DNA from: Clostridium sp.
Lineage (GTDB): Bacteria; Bacillota; Clostridia; Lachnospirales; Lachnospiraceae
Assembly: GCA_018377235.1 (NCBI GenBank)
Contig: JAGZZT010000014.1
Location: 1 to 64,000 of the forward strand
Reading direction: 5' to 3'
DNA length: 64,000 bases
Below, one piece after another: positions 44,580-53,840 of the stretch. Under the pieces are notes generated by a model. It was given only the letters and a program-made list of their open reading frames with translations, was not told the origin of the DNA and did not search any database. Position numbers and translations under genes: made by a program. The first letter of the stretch is position 1. Each line of letters starts with the position of its first letter.

Positions 44580-47519
44580 ATGGGAAAATTACCAGGACCT
44601 GGAACGGTTCTTCACGGATTTACAGTTCTTTCAAAAAATAATATTGAATGCTTTTCCGCTTCCACAACGGAGCTTTTTCACGAAACCAGCAGAGCCACTG
44701 TTCTCTGCATGGAAAATGAGGATCCAGAACTTGGATTCTCCATTATTTACAGAACGCCCCAGCTGGACGAGACAGATGCCTGCCATATGGCAGAGCATCT
44801 GGTTCTCTCATCCTGCCGAAAATACAGAAGCCGCGATATCTTTTTTGACATGGACAGCAAAAGCTATTCCACCTTTATGAACGGAATAACCGACACATGC
44901 TGTACTTGCTATCCTTTCTGCTCAGTCAGCCAGAAGCAGCTGATAAAGCTGATAGATGTAGCGCTGTGCTGTATGGAGGAGCCAGAAGCCCTGACAGAGC
45001 CTTTCTTTTTCGAGCGGGAGGCTCTGCGCTTAGAACTGAGGGAAGAAGACGCCCTTCTGGCTCTGTCCGGAACTGTCCTGGGTGAAGACTGGGCCCATCT
45101 GACCGATTTAGAGGAAAATGCCGACAGCCATACGGCCAGAACCCTCTATCCTGGCAGCCTTGCTTCCCGTCTTCCGGGGCGGGCTCATTTCCACTACTCA
45201 GAAATTTCCAGCGAGCAGACACTGCATGTTTTAAAAGAATATTATCAATATTCCAACTGTCTGATTCTCTTATACGGAAAGATGGACTTTGAAGCCGTTC
45301 TGGCCTTTCTCAACCAGGAACACCTGTCCAAATATCCGTCTCAAAGCAGCCCTGTTTCTGCCGCTGTTTTTCAGGAACCGGTTCTTCCCGGCTTTCGCAG
45401 CTCTGAAGAAAAAAGCCCCGCCTACCTGGAAAGCCGGGCAGGCGAGGCCTCTGTCATTGATTTTGCAGTGGATCTGTCCTCTGCTTCCAGCCTGGAGATG
45501 TTCTTCTGGGATCAGTTCGCCCAGCTCTTAGACAACAGCGCCTCGCCCCTCCATCAGGCGGCCAGAGCGCAGGGGCTGAACCACGTAATCCAGGTCTACG
45601 TAGACACGCTTCTTATTCATCCTGTCCTAAAATTCCGTCTTTTAAACGGAGACGCCGGACTAAAAGAAGCGTTCCTGTCTGTCATTCAAAGCTCTCTTCA
45701 GGAAATTGTTCTTCACGGTCTTTCAAAAGATCTCTGTCTGGCTTCTATCCGTGAAAACCGCATGACGGACAGCCTGACCAGAGAGGGAGTACACCTGAGC
45801 TGCCACGCTGCGGAAGAAATTGGGCGCTACTGGAGCCTGACAGGAAAAACAGATTATTTTCCGCTTTACGAACAGGCTTTTCAGAAATTTTCCTCCGACG
45901 CCCTGGGCGCTCAGTCTCTGATCCGGTCTATGGCCTCCAAGGCCTTCTCTCCTGCCTCCAGCGCCTTGACTGTCACCATTCCTTCCCCAGGTCTTGCGGA
46001 GCAGCTGGAACAGGAAAAAACAAACTATTTGAAGGAAAAAAAGGCTTCCATGAGCAATCAGGAAATCAAGGCTCTTCTTCTGCATTCCAGAGCCTTTTCC
46101 GCCTGGAATGAGAGAGAACGCACGAATCAGGATTTTCTGATTCATCCCAGCGAGCTTCCGGACCCTGCAGTATCGCCCTCTTTTTTCCGATCTGATTTCA
46201 ATGGAATCGAAGGGTATTTCTCCCCTGTGTCCGAGGCTCTCTGCGCAGGTTTTCAGATCTATTTTGATCTGAGCTTTCTGAAGCGGGCTGACCTGCCGTT
46301 CCTGGCGCTGTATCAGCTTCTTTTGACTGAGCTGGATACTCCTTCCCATTCCTCAGCTGAACAAAAGCTGCTGGAACAGGAACTGCTCCATGACTGTACC
46401 TTTGACGAAGTATTTCCGGAGGAAGAGGCAGAACGGCACAGTCATCCAGCCCTCTCCGTCTTCTGGTACGGATTTCCCGAGGACTTTGAAAAAAGTCTCT
46501 CCTTCCTTTTGGAGATTATGGGGCAGGCTGACTATACAGACACTGCTTCTATCATCCGGACGCTGGAAAAATACACACCTGACTACGATCTGTCTCAGGG
46601 AGAAAACGCAGCTTCCCTCTCCTACGTGCTGGCGGAAAGCGCTCTTCGGAAAGACGCCCGTTTCCGGGCAGCCGCAAACAGTCAGGAAATTTATCTCTTT
46701 TTCAAAAATACCCTTCGCCGGCTGAAGGAAAACCCTGACCTCGGAAAAGAGATCTCCCTCCGACTGTCAGAAATTGCTGTGCGCCTTCTAAACAGGAGCA
46801 GAATAATATTTCTGGCAGCGGCCTCTGAAACAGAATTCCCTGCTATTCAAAGCGCTGCAAAGCAGCTCCTGGGCGCCCTTCCCCTGTCTCCCGTCTGCAG
46901 CTGTCCTGCTCCCTGCCAGGGTGAAAAACTTCTCCCCTCCCCGATTATGCGGGCAGCTGTTTCACTGGACTCCTCTTCCCAGGAAATCCGCCTGATTGGA
47001 GACTTTTCAAAGCAAAAGGCTTTTAGAGGGCGGTATCTGCCATTTTTAACAGCTTTAAGCGACAAATACTTAAAGCCTGCTCTCCGCTACAGAGGAGGCG
47101 CCTATGACTGCGGTATCGATGTTTCCCTGCCAAATGGATACTTCTCCCTCTGGTGTACAGCGGATCCGGGACTTGAGGATACGATCCGGCTGTTTCAGAC
47201 AGCTGGCTCAGCATTAAAAGGCCTCCATCTGACTCAGGAGGAATTAAACGGCTACATTTTAAGCACCTTCTCTCAAGCACAGCCTCTCTCAGGGCCTCTG
47301 AACGCCGGAATGCGGGCCATGCGCCGTGAAATCGCGGGAGTCAGCTCAGAGGCTGTCAGAGAGCTTCTAAGTGATATTCCCCTTGCTTCTCTGGATGATC
47401 TGGAGCAGGCGGCTGATATAATACAGGATATCATTGACAAAGGCGCTCTGGGCGCTGCTGGCAGCCGAAGCGTCATAGACCGGGCTGCCGGGCTGTTCGA
47501 TGCTGTGACGCATCTGTAG
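44580..47519 (+). CDS. M16C family zinc metallopeptidase (insulinase/PreP-like)
   Basis: A large 979-residue peptidase of the PreP/insulinase-like group, which encloses and degrades peptides in a two-half chamber. The inverted zinc motif HMAEH is at residues 69-73, with the distal glutamate provided by EREALRLELREED about 75 residues later. GITDTCCTCYPFCSVSQKQ is the usual segment after the active site. The C-terminal half is inactive in such proteins. I chose ATG 44580 because AGGAGG lies 11 bases upstream; ATG 44544 lacks a site. It is unusually rich in Ser and Leu but colinear with the family throughout. It ends in a shared terminator. Confidence 0.92.
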   Translation: MGKLPGPGTVLHGFTVLSKNNIECFSASTTELFHETSRATVLCMENEDPELGFSIIYRTPQLDETDACHMAEHLVLSSCRKYRSRDIFFDMDSKSYSTFMNGITDTCCTCYPFCSVSQKQLIKLIDVALCCMEEPEALTEPFFFEREALRLELREEDALLALSGTVLGEDWAHLTDLEENADSHTARTLYPGSLASRLPGRAHFHYSEISSEQTLHVLKEYYQYSNCLILLYGKMDFEAVLAFLNQEHLSKYPSQSSPVSAAVFQEPVLPGFRSSEEKSPAYLESRAGEASVIDFAVDLSSASSLEMFFWDQFAQLLDNSASPLHQAARAQGLNHVIQVYVDTLLIHPVLKFRLLNGDAGLKEAFLSVIQSSLQEIVLHGLSKDLCLASIRENRMTDSLTREGVHLSCHAAEEIGRYWSLTGKTDYFPLYEQAFQKFSSDALGAQSLIRSMASKAFSPASSALTVTIPSPGLAEQLEQEKTNYLKEKKASMSNQEIKALLLHSRAFSAWNERERTNQDFLIHPSELPDPAVSPSFFRSDFNGIEGYFSPVSEALCAGFQIYFDLSFLKRADLPFLALYQLLLTELDTPSHSSAEQKLLEQELLHDCTFDEVFPEEEAERHSHPALSVFWYGFPEDFEKSLSFLLEIMGQADYTDTASIIRTLEKYTPDYDLSQGENAASLSYVLAESALRKDARFRAAANSQEIYLFFKNTLRRLKENPDLGKEISLRLSEIAVRLLNRSRIIFLAAASETEFPAIQSAAKQLLGALPLSPVCSCPAPCQGEKLLPSPIMRAAVSLDSSSQEIRLIGDFSKQKAFRGRYLPFLTALSDKYLKPALRYRGGAYDCGIDVSLPNGYFSLWCTADPGLEDTIRLFQTAGSALKGLHLTQEELNGYILSTFSQAQPLSGPLNAGMRAMRREIAGVSSEAVRELLSDIPLASLDDLEQAADIIQDIIDKGALGAAGSRSVIDRAAGLFDAVTHL

Positions 47520-47570
47520 CTGAGCCTGGAGTCCTGTCTGCTGAATTTCAGTTCTCTGATAAGCCGCAAA

Positions 47571-47611
47571 AAGCCCCCGGCAGAAAAGGATTTCTCTTCT
47601 GCCGGGGGCTT
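47571..47611. terminator. Bidirectional terminator between M16 and SleB genes
   Basis: AAGCCCCCGGCAGAA pairs with TTCTGCCGGGGGCTT around a short loop; a TCTCTTTT tract follows on the plus strand and a TTTTTGC tract on the minus strand. Confidence 0.93.
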
Positions 47612-47647
47612 CTCTTTTATTATATTCCTGTTTATGTTCTTAAAACT

Positions 47648-48484
47648 TTATCTGTAAAACTCGTGACCTCCGTGCTGTGTAATGTAAGTCAGATGGCCGT
47701 CAAACCAGCTTACGTTTGACGATGCGGAACGGCTTCTGTTCATGAAAAACAGCGCTCCGTCTGAGTAATCCTCTCCGGCCAAAGCCCGATCCACACAGTC
47801 TCTTGTCTGCTGCGTTACCTTGCATGTGTTGATCGTACCGTTAGACACCGGTGAAAACTGTGATCTCTGATAAACCACATCTCTGATGTTCCCCGGGAAT
47901 CGGCTGCTCTTCACCCGGTTAATAATTACATTAGCTACAAGAATCTTTCCCTTGTCATCGCAGATTCCTGCTTCCGCCTGCACAATACGAAGAAGCACCT
48001 CGTAATCCTCGTCTGTATAGGAGATAACCGCGTTTTCACGCTTTCTTTCTTTTTCTCTCTCCTCTGCTTCCTTTTTTGCCTGCTGCGCCTGCATCAGAAC
48101 CTCTTTTTCAATCGCTTCCACTTCCAGGGCATTCTGGGCAATATCATCCTGTATATTCTTTTCCAGCAGACTTCCTAAAAGATGCTGGCCCTGTTCGTTT
48201 GAAGCGGCAAGCTGGAATTCCATGCGGACTCCCGTTGCATTTCCTGTTTCTTCTGACGGCAGCTCGTCTGTCAAATCTTCGGATTCTTCGCTGTCCCCAT
48301 ACAGGGATATGGCAGCATTCTTACCCGCCCCCGAAAAATCTCCAGAGTTAAACATCACTACTGTCACTACTGCGGCTCCTGTGGTAAACACAGCTGCAGT
48401 CCGATACATTTTCTTAGTCATATTGACAGCCAGTGACTTTACAAACTGATACACCGTCTGAAGAAATGAGTAAATGTCTGGCAT
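47648..48484 (-). CDS. SleB-like cell wall hydrolase
   Basis: A 278-residue membrane-anchored hydrolase. An N-terminal helix (about 25-45, YRTAAVFTTGAAVVTVVMF) is followed by an acidic linker, a basic/glutamate-rich coiled coil (AQQAKKEAEEREKERKREN), and a C-terminal Hydrolase_2 (SleB) domain: EDYEVLLRIVQAEAG with the catalytic glutamate, GKILVANVIINRVKSSRFP, VYQRSQFSPVSNG and GALFFMNRSRS. The family includes cortex-lytic enzymes used in germination, but also vegetative cell-wall hydrolases. The start at 48484 follows AAAGAGGAGTGTGT. It has a near-consensus promoter. Confidence 0.92.
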   Translation of the reverse strand: MPDIYSFLQTVYQFVKSLAVNMTKKMYRTAAVFTTGAAVVTVVMFNSGDFSGAGKNAAISLYGDSEESEDLTDELPSEETGNATGVRMEFQLAASNEQGQHLLGSLLEKNIQDDIAQNALEVEAIEKEVLMQAQQAKKEAEEREKERKRENAVISYTDEDYEVLLRIVQAEAGICDDKGKILVANVIINRVKSSRFPGNIRDVVYQRSQFSPVSNGTINTCKVTQQTRDCVDRALAGEDYSDGALFFMNRSRSASSNVSWFDGHLTYITQHGGHEFYR

Positions 48485-48559
48485 ACACACTCCTCTTTCC
48501 TCTTCTCTGCCGGAAATCTGCTTCATGGCGTTATCCGGCCGTTTCCAGTGACGGGGCTA

Positions 48560-48589
48560 ATTATATGGGAGCGGCACAGTAAATGTCAA
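48560..48589 (-). promoter_or_regulatory. Promoter of the SleB-like gene
   Basis: On the minus strand TTGACA (48584-48589) and TATAAT (48560-48565) are separated by 18 bases. The rest of the 48485-48836 gap is AT-rich sequence plus the YbaK terminator. Confidence 0.9.
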
Positions 48590-48752
48590 TAAGTGTTTTA
48601 CATTTTTGTGACATCTGACACCAGTGTTTAAATATTTCTTAACATATTTGTAGGTTCATCACAAAATTTTTCCTGTTTTTTGTTGATTTTTTATAGGGTT
48701 TCCCGCTAGTCAAGTATTACAAATATTACAATTTTATTAATTTCTACGATAA

Positions 48753-48820
48753 GAAAAAATCGGGCTTTCGCAGGCTTTTAATTTTATGTCAACTTTTCTG
48801 CCTGCTATAAACCCGATTTT
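48753..48820 (-). terminator. Terminator of the leuCD-ybaK operon
   Basis: AATCGGG (48758-48764) pairs with CCCGATT (48812-48818), with an inner GCAGGC/GCCTGC pair, and is followed on the minus strand by a TTTTTTCTT run. Confidence 0.8.
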
Positions 48821-48836
48821 ATCTCTTTTTCTGCCC

Positions 48837-49310
48837 CTAATCCTTTACCAGTGAAGCAAAGGAGGCTCCGATGTAGGCCGCCAGTTCCTCTGGATTTACC
48901 ATAATCTGGACGCCTCTCATCCCTGCACTGACTGCAATTTTTTCAAATAAAACAGCCGTTTCTTCTATATAAGTGGGGAATTTCTTCTTCATTCCCACAG
49001 GCGAACAGCCGCCCCGGATATATCCGGTCAGCGGCAGCAACTCTTTCATATGAATCATTTCGACCTTTTTGTCACCGGCGGCCTTCGCCGTTTTCTTTAA
49101 ATCCAGCTCTTCGTCCACAGGAATGCAGCATACCAGATACCCCGTTTTCTCACCTCTGAGAACCAGAGTCTTAAACATGGAATCATGGTCAGCGCCCATC
49201 ATGTCCGCCGCATGGGTTCCTGACAGATCTGACTCATCCACCTGGTACTCTCCGGCCTCATATGCTATCCCTGCGGCATCTAAAAGCCGCATTACATTTG
49301 TCTTTGTCAT
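48837..49310 (-). CDS. ybaK: Cys-tRNA(Pro)/aminoacyl-tRNA deacylase, YbaK/EbsC family
   Basis: A 157-residue trans-editing enzyme that hydrolyses Cys-tRNA-Pro and related mischarged tRNAs. Family features are TKTNVMRLLDAAGIAYE, MFKTLVLRGEKTGYLVCCIPVDEELDLKK (with the K in MFKTL and the DLKK core), and TGYIRGGCSPVGMKKKFPTYI. The ATG overlaps the leuD stop in ATGA, so synthesis is coupled to leuD, an unusual neighbour for this function. It is the last gene of the unit before a terminator. Confidence 0.93.
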   Translation of the reverse strand: MTKTNVMRLLDAAGIAYEAGEYQVDESDLSGTHAADMMGADHDSMFKTLVLRGEKTGYLVCCIPVDEELDLKKTAKAAGDKKVEMIHMKELLPLTGYIRGGCSPVGMKKKFPTYIEETAVLFEKIAVSAGMRGVQIMVNPEELAAYIGASFASLVKD

Positions 49311-49801
49311 GCCTGATTCCCCTGATTGATATAATTTACCAGGCCTCCGGCCTCGATAATTTTCTGCATAAAAGGAGGAAATGCCTGACCCTCGAAGCTT
49401 TTTCCTGTCGTCTTATCTGTAATAATTCCGCTGTCAAAGTCAATCTCCACCTCATGTCCCGCCTCAATGGAAGCCGCAGCCTCCGGACACTCAATAATCG
49501 GAAGTCCAATATTGATAGCGTTCCGATAAAAAATGCGGGCAAAAGTCTCTGCTATCACGCAGCTTACCCCGGCGCACTTAATAGCTAACGGCGCATGCTC
49601 TCTGGAGGATCCGCAGCCAAAATTTTTATTGGCTACAATGATATCTCCTGGCTTCACTTTTTTCACAAATTCTTTATCAATATCCTCCATACAGTGTTTG
49701 GCCAGCTCTGCCCCATCTGTAGCGTTCAGGTATCTGGCTGGAATAATTACGTCTGTATCTACATTATCTCCATACTTAAATACATGTCCCCGTGCCTTCA
49801 T
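49307..49801 (-). CDS. leuD: 3-Isopropylmalate dehydratase small subunit
   Basis: A 164-residue partner of LeuC in leucine synthesis, which isomerises 2- to 3-isopropylmalate. The small-subunit swivel domain shows GHVFKYGDNVDTDVIIPARYLN, IIVANKNFGCGSSREHAPLAIK and VIAETFARIFYRNAINIGLP, all standard. The start lies two bases behind the leuC stop with GGAGGAAATTAAA. It is intact, in contrast with its partner leuC. Confidence 0.96.
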   Translation of the reverse strand: MKARGHVFKYGDNVDTDVIIPARYLNATDGAELAKHCMEDIDKEFVKKVKPGDIIVANKNFGCGSSREHAPLAIKCAGVSCVIAETFARIFYRNAINIGLPIIECPEAAASIEAGHEVEIDFDSGIITDKTTGKSFEGQAFPPFMQKIIEAGGLVNYINQGNQA

Positions 49802-49802
49802 T

Positions 49803-51007
49803 TTAATTTCCTCCTGTCATTTCCTGGCTGCAGATCTCATCTGGTCCGCAGAGTCTGCCGGCTACGGCGCTGGCAGCGGCTACAGCCGGGCTGGCCAGGT
49901 ACACTTCTGAATCCACATGGCCCATGCGGCCTACAAAATTCCGGTTAGTAGTAGAAACACATTTCTCTCCTGCTGCCAGAATACCCATGTAGCCTCCCAG
50001 GCAGGGACCGCAGGTCGGCGTGCTGACTACAGCTCCTGCCTCCACAAAGGTCTCCATCCAGCCTTCTCTGATACACTGAAGGTAAATGGCCTGCGTAGCT
50101 GGAATTACGATGCAGCGGACGCCCTTTTTCACCTTTCTTCCCTTTAAAATACCGGCGGCTGTCTTCATATCCTCCAGCCTTCCGTTAGTACAGGAGCCAA
50201 TCACTACCTGATCAATCTCAATTTCTCCAGCCTCGTCGATAGTCCTGGTGTTTTCCGGAAGGTGCGGAAACGCCACAGTCGGCTTCAGCTCTGACAGGTC
50301 AATGCGGTACACAGACTCGTACTCTGCATCCTCATCTGCCTCATACACTTTAAACTCACGTTTAGAGTGTTCTCTCATGTATTCCCTGGCAGCTTCGTCC
50401 ACCGGGAAAATCCCATTTTTCCCTCCTGCCTCAATCGCCATATTGCAGATGGTAAAGCGGTCGTCCATAGACAGATACTGAATTCCGTCTCCTGTAAATT
50501 CCATAGACTTATAGAGTGCGCCATCCACGCCGATCATTCCGATAATATGAAGAATAATGTCCTTTCCGCTGACCCACTTAGCCGGCTTTCCAGTCAGCTC
50601 AAACTGAATAGCAGAAGGAACCTTGAACCAGGCCTTCCCCGTCACCATGCCAGCAGCCATGTCCGTGCTTCCCACTCCTGTAGAAAAAGCTCCTAAAGCA
50701 CCGTAGGTGCAGGTGTGGGAATCTGCTCCTATCACTGCATCTCCAGCCACTACCAGGCCTTTTTCCGGAAGCAAGGCGTGTTCAATCCCCATCTCTCCCA
50801 CATCAAAATAGTTAGAAATCTCATGGCGGCAGGCAAAATCTCTGCAGCACTTACAGTTTTCCGCTGACTTAATATCCTTATTGGGAATAAAGTGATCCAT
50901 CAATTTCCCAGAACTAAATCCAGCTCTGCTTCTATCAGCTGTCCAGCCTTTACCGACTCAAGGCCGGCATGGGCGGCCAGAATTTTCTGTGTCATCGTCA
51001 TACCCAT
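49803..51007 (-). pseudogene. leuC: leuC with an internal deletion and frameshift near the N-terminus
   Basis: The large, iron-sulfur-containing subunit of isopropylmalate dehydratase. From ATG 51007 (after AAGGAGGAAGACAAAC) the frame reads MGMTMTQKILAAHAG and on to LDLVLGN, then stops at TGA 50902-50900. The main frame resumes with MDHFIPNKDIKSAE at 50900 and continues normally to the end (cluster cysteines in VIGSCTNGRLEDM and CGPCLGG). In intact proteins about 27 residues lie between these blocks (starting DITTP and ending near the VMDHF strand). They are missing here, and the join shifts the frame. The 366-residue downstream part lacks the first active-site segment. A sequencing or assembly error is possible. 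Confidence 0.9.
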
Positions 51008-51062
51008 GTTTGTCTTCCTCCTTAGAGCTGTATTGCATTTTCCTCTGTCGGAAAATTTAGTA

Positions 51063-51097
51063 TTTACATCATACCACAGGGACTGTTATAATACCAA
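51063..51097. promoter_or_regulatory. Overlapping divergent promoters for leuC and the LysR gene
   Basis: Plus strand: TTTACA (51063-51068) and TATAAT (51087-51092), 18 bases apart, toward the LysR gene. Minus strand: TTGGTA (51092-51097) and TATGAT (51068-51073), 18 bases apart, toward leuC. The -35 of each touches or overlaps the -10 of the other, so only one polymerase can bind at a time, a common layout for LysR-controlled genes. Confidence 0.7.
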
Positions 51098-51164
51098 TAT
51101 ATATTGCGAATATGAACTATAAGGTTTAGTTATAGAGCAAAGATAACAGATATGAGGTAAGAGT

Positions 51165-52058
51165 ATGGAACAGCATTTATCACAGTACAGGATCTTCTAT
51201 GCCGTTGCTAAAACGGGTAATATTTCAAAGGCTGCAAAGGAACTTTTCATCAGCCAGCCGGCCATCAGCAAGGCTATCAGCAAGCTGGAGGAAAGTCTGG
51301 GGCTTCCCCTTTTCACCAGAAATTCCAGAGGCGTTCAGCTGACAGTGGAGGGCCAGGTGCTTTTCAGCCATGTGAGCAACGCCTTTGACACCTTGAACAG
51401 AGGAGAAAACGAACTGCGCCGAATCAAGGATTTCAATATCGGCCAGCTGAAAATCGGAGTCAGCAATACCCTCTGCAAGTACGTTCTGCTTCCGTATTTA
51501 AAGGAATTTGTGGAACAGAATCCTCACATTAAAATCACGATTGAAAGCCAGTCTACAGCCAAAACCGTCACCATGCTGGAACAGCAGCAGCTGGACATCG
51601 GTCTGGTAGCGGAACCTAAAAGCAAGCGAAACCTGAAGTTTCTGCCTGTCATGCAGATTAACGACGGCTTTATCTGCACGAAAAGCTATCTGGAAAATCT
51701 GTTTCTGAGAGAAGGGCGTGATACCGATATTTTTTCTGAAGGAACTGTCATGCTGTTAGACCGGAATAATATGTCAAGAGCCCATGTGGATGCCTGGTTT
51801 GCAGAAAATAACATTGAACCCCGCCACATCCTGGAAGCCACTACCATGGATCTGATCATCGAATTTGCCAAAATCGGCCTTGGCATCGGATGCGTGATCA
51901 AGGATTTCGTGAGGAAGGAGCTGGAAGAGGGAAGCCTCATCGAAATCCCCCTGGCGGCGCCTATCAGAAGAAGAACCATCGGTTTTTCTTACAATCCTTC
52001 CTATGTAACAAAAACTACCAGCCAATTCATCAAGTTCTGTATGCCGGAACAGAATTAA
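51165..52058 (+). CDS. LysR family transcriptional regulator
   Basis: A 297-residue activator/repressor. The N-terminal winged HTH is EQHLSQYRIFYAVAKTGNIS followed by KAAKELFISQPAISKAISKLEE, ending SLGLPLFTRNSRGVQLT. The C-terminal periplasmic-binding-like domain senses an effector. Its position, divergent from leuCD and convergent with ilvC, suggests control of branched-chain amino acid synthesis, perhaps with a pathway intermediate as co-effector; this is inference. The start follows GAGGTAAGAGT. Its 3' end meets a bidirectional terminator. Confidence 0.93.
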   Translation: MEQHLSQYRIFYAVAKTGNISKAAKELFISQPAISKAISKLEESLGLPLFTRNSRGVQLTVEGQVLFSHVSNAFDTLNRGENELRRIKDFNIGQLKIGVSNTLCKYVLLPYLKEFVEQNPHIKITIESQSTAKTVTMLEQQQLDIGLVAEPKSKRNLKFLPVMQINDGFICTKSYLENLFLREGRDTDIFSEGTVMLLDRNNMSRAHVDAWFAENNIEPRHILEATTMDLIIEFAKIGLGIGCVIKDFVRKELEEGSLIEIPLAAPIRRRTIGFSYNPSYVTKTTSQFIKFCMPEQN

Positions 52059-52086
52059 AAAGTCACTGCAATTGAAGGCACACAGT

Positions 52087-52135
52087 CAAAAACGGAGGCC
52101 GTTCTTCCATATCTGGAAGAAAACCTCCGTTTTTG
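52087..52135. terminator. Bidirectional terminator between LysR and ilvC genes
   Basis: AAAAACGGAGG pairs with CCTCCGTTTTT, with an inner TTCTTCCA/TGGAAGAA stem in the loop. Confidence 0.92.
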
Positions 52136-52185
52136 AACACATTATCACACACATTCGCTTTTATTTTATTCTGTTCTTTCTGATC

Positions 52186-53196
52186 TTAGTTGTCGATCAG
52201 CTTGCTGCTGTCATTCCAGCTGTAAAGCTTTCTTAATTCCTGACCAGTTTTCTCCAGCTGATGAGCTGCCTCTCTCTTTCTCATGGCATTGAAATGCGGG
52301 CATCCCACCTGGTTCTCTAACAGCCAGTTCTTAGCAAAGGTTCCATCCTGAATATCAGTCAGAATCTGCTTCATCGCCTTCTTTGTCTCATCAGTCACAA
52401 TCTTCGGTCCTGTAATGTAATCTCCGAATTCTGCTGTATTGGAGATAGAATATCTCATACCTGCAAAGCCGCTCTCATAGATTAAGTCTACAATCAGCTT
52501 CATCTCGTGGATACACTCAAAGTATGCGCTTTCCGGCTCATAACCAGCCTCCACCAGAGTCTCAAATCCAGCTTTCATCAGAGCTGTCACGCCGCCGCAG
52601 AGAACTGCCTGCTCACCAAACAGATCTGTTTCTGTCTCCTCGCGGAAGGTAGTCTGAAGTACGCCTGCTCTCGCGCCACCGATAGCTAAAGAATAAGCTA
52701 AGGCCAGGTCATGAGCTTTTCCTGTGTAATCCTGGGCAACTGCAATTAAACAGGGAACGCCTCTTCCAATCTGATACTCGCTTCTTACTGTATGGCCTGG
52801 TCCCTTTGGAGCAATCATTGTTACGTCAATGTTCTTCGGAGGCACAATCTGTCCGAAATGGATTGCAAAGCCGTGGGCAAACATCAGCATATTGCCTTCC
52901 TCCAGGTTCGGCTCAATGGATTCCTTGTACATCTTCGCCTGCTTCTCATCGTTGATTAAAACCATGATAATATCAGCCTTCTTGGCAGCCTCGGCAGCTG
53001 TGTAAACCTCGAAACCCGCAGCCTCTGCCTTAGCCCAGGAACTGCTTCCCTCGTACAGTCCGATAATTACATGGCAGCCAGATTCCTTTGCATTCAGGGC
53101 GTGGGCGTGTCCCTGGCTTCCATAGCCAATCACAGCGATTGTCTTTCCCTCTAATAATGATAAATTACAGTCCTCCTGATAATAAATCTTTGCCAT
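52186..53196 (-). CDS. ilvC: Ketol-acid reductoisomerase
   Basis: The NAD(P)H- and Mg-dependent enzyme of valine, leucine and isoleucine synthesis that converts acetolactate to dihydroxyisovalerate. It has 336 residues (class I). The dinucleotide motif GYGSQG is at 24-29, followed by HAHALNAKESG. Further conserved blocks are MIAPKGPGHTVRSEY, DLFGEQAVLCGG and the C-terminal ECIHEMKLIVDLIYE, which gives the metal ligands. The start has a TAAGGAGGAAGCGACA site. It follows ilvN by 60 bases in an ilvNC unit without ilvB, which must be encoded elsewhere. Confidence 0.98.
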   Translation of the reverse strand: MAKIYYQEDCNLSLLEGKTIAVIGYGSQGHAHALNAKESGCHVIIGLYEGSSSWAKAEAAGFEVYTAAEAAKKADIIMVLINDEKQAKMYKESIEPNLEEGNMLMFAHGFAIHFGQIVPPKNIDVTMIAPKGPGHTVRSEYQIGRGVPCLIAVAQDYTGKAHDLALAYSLAIGGARAGVLQTTFREETETDLFGEQAVLCGGVTALMKAGFETLVEAGYEPESAYFECIHEMKLIVDLIYESGFAGMRYSISNTAEFGDYITGPKIVTDETKKAMKQILTDIQDGTFAKNWLLENQVGCPHFNAMRKREAAHQLEKTGQELRKLYSWNDSSKLIDN

Positions 53197-53256
53197 TGTC
53201 GCTTCCTCCTTAGGGTGATAATTAAGAAATAAATACAGTATTCCGCCAGCCTGGCG

Positions 53257-53757
53257 TTATGGAAGATATCTCACATCCTCCGCTCCTCTTGAAAGTCCTG
53301 TCACTCCTGTTCTGGCCAGCTCTAAAATCTCGTAGTCTTCCAGCAGATTAATCATCGCATCCAGCTTCGACTGATCTCCCGTCAGCATCACTGTCACGGA
53401 TTCTTTCCCCACATCCACTACAGAGGCACGGAAAATTTCGGCGATGGCGTTAATCGCCATACGCTCGTCAGCATTCGCCCTCACCTTTACCAGAATCAGC
53501 TCCCGGTAAACGGAATGGCCTGAACGAAGCTCCTTGATGTCATGAACATCCTCCAGCTTTCTGAGCTGCTTTTCAATCTGTTCCAGAATCTCCTGGTCTC
53601 CCAGGGAAACAACTGTCATTCTGGAATACTTGGGATCTGCTGTCTCGCCAACAGTGAGACTTTCAATGTTATAGCCGCGGCGGCTGAACAGCCCGGCCAC
53701 ACGGCTCAGTACACCTGCTGTATTGTCTACCAGCAGAGATAATACAATTCTGCTCAT
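53257..53757 (-). CDS. ilvN: Acetolactate synthase small (regulatory) subunit
   Basis: A 166-residue protein that confers valine feedback control on acetolactate synthase. The N-terminal ACT domain reads VLSLLVDNTAGVLSRVAGLF and the typical SRRGYNIESLTVGETA; the C-terminal half has NAIAEIFRASVVDVGKESVTV. The start follows GGCAGGTAAGGGC. It lies before ilvC under a good promoter and without T-box features in the 80-base leader. The catalytic subunit gene (ilvB) is not in the window. Confidence 0.96.
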   Translation of the reverse strand: MSRIVLSLLVDNTAGVLSRVAGLFSRRGYNIESLTVGETADPKYSRMTVVSLGDQEILEQIEKQLRKLEDVHDIKELRSGHSVYRELILVKVRANADERMAINAIAEIFRASVVDVGKESVTVMLTGDQSKLDAMINLLEDYEILELARTGVTGLSRGAEDVRYLP

Positions 53758-53840
53758 GCCCTTACCTGCCTTTTCTCCTCAAACGGCTTCTGTCTGCCTG
53801 CTGTCGCAACTATAGGCAAACCTCGCCGGGTTTATCAACA

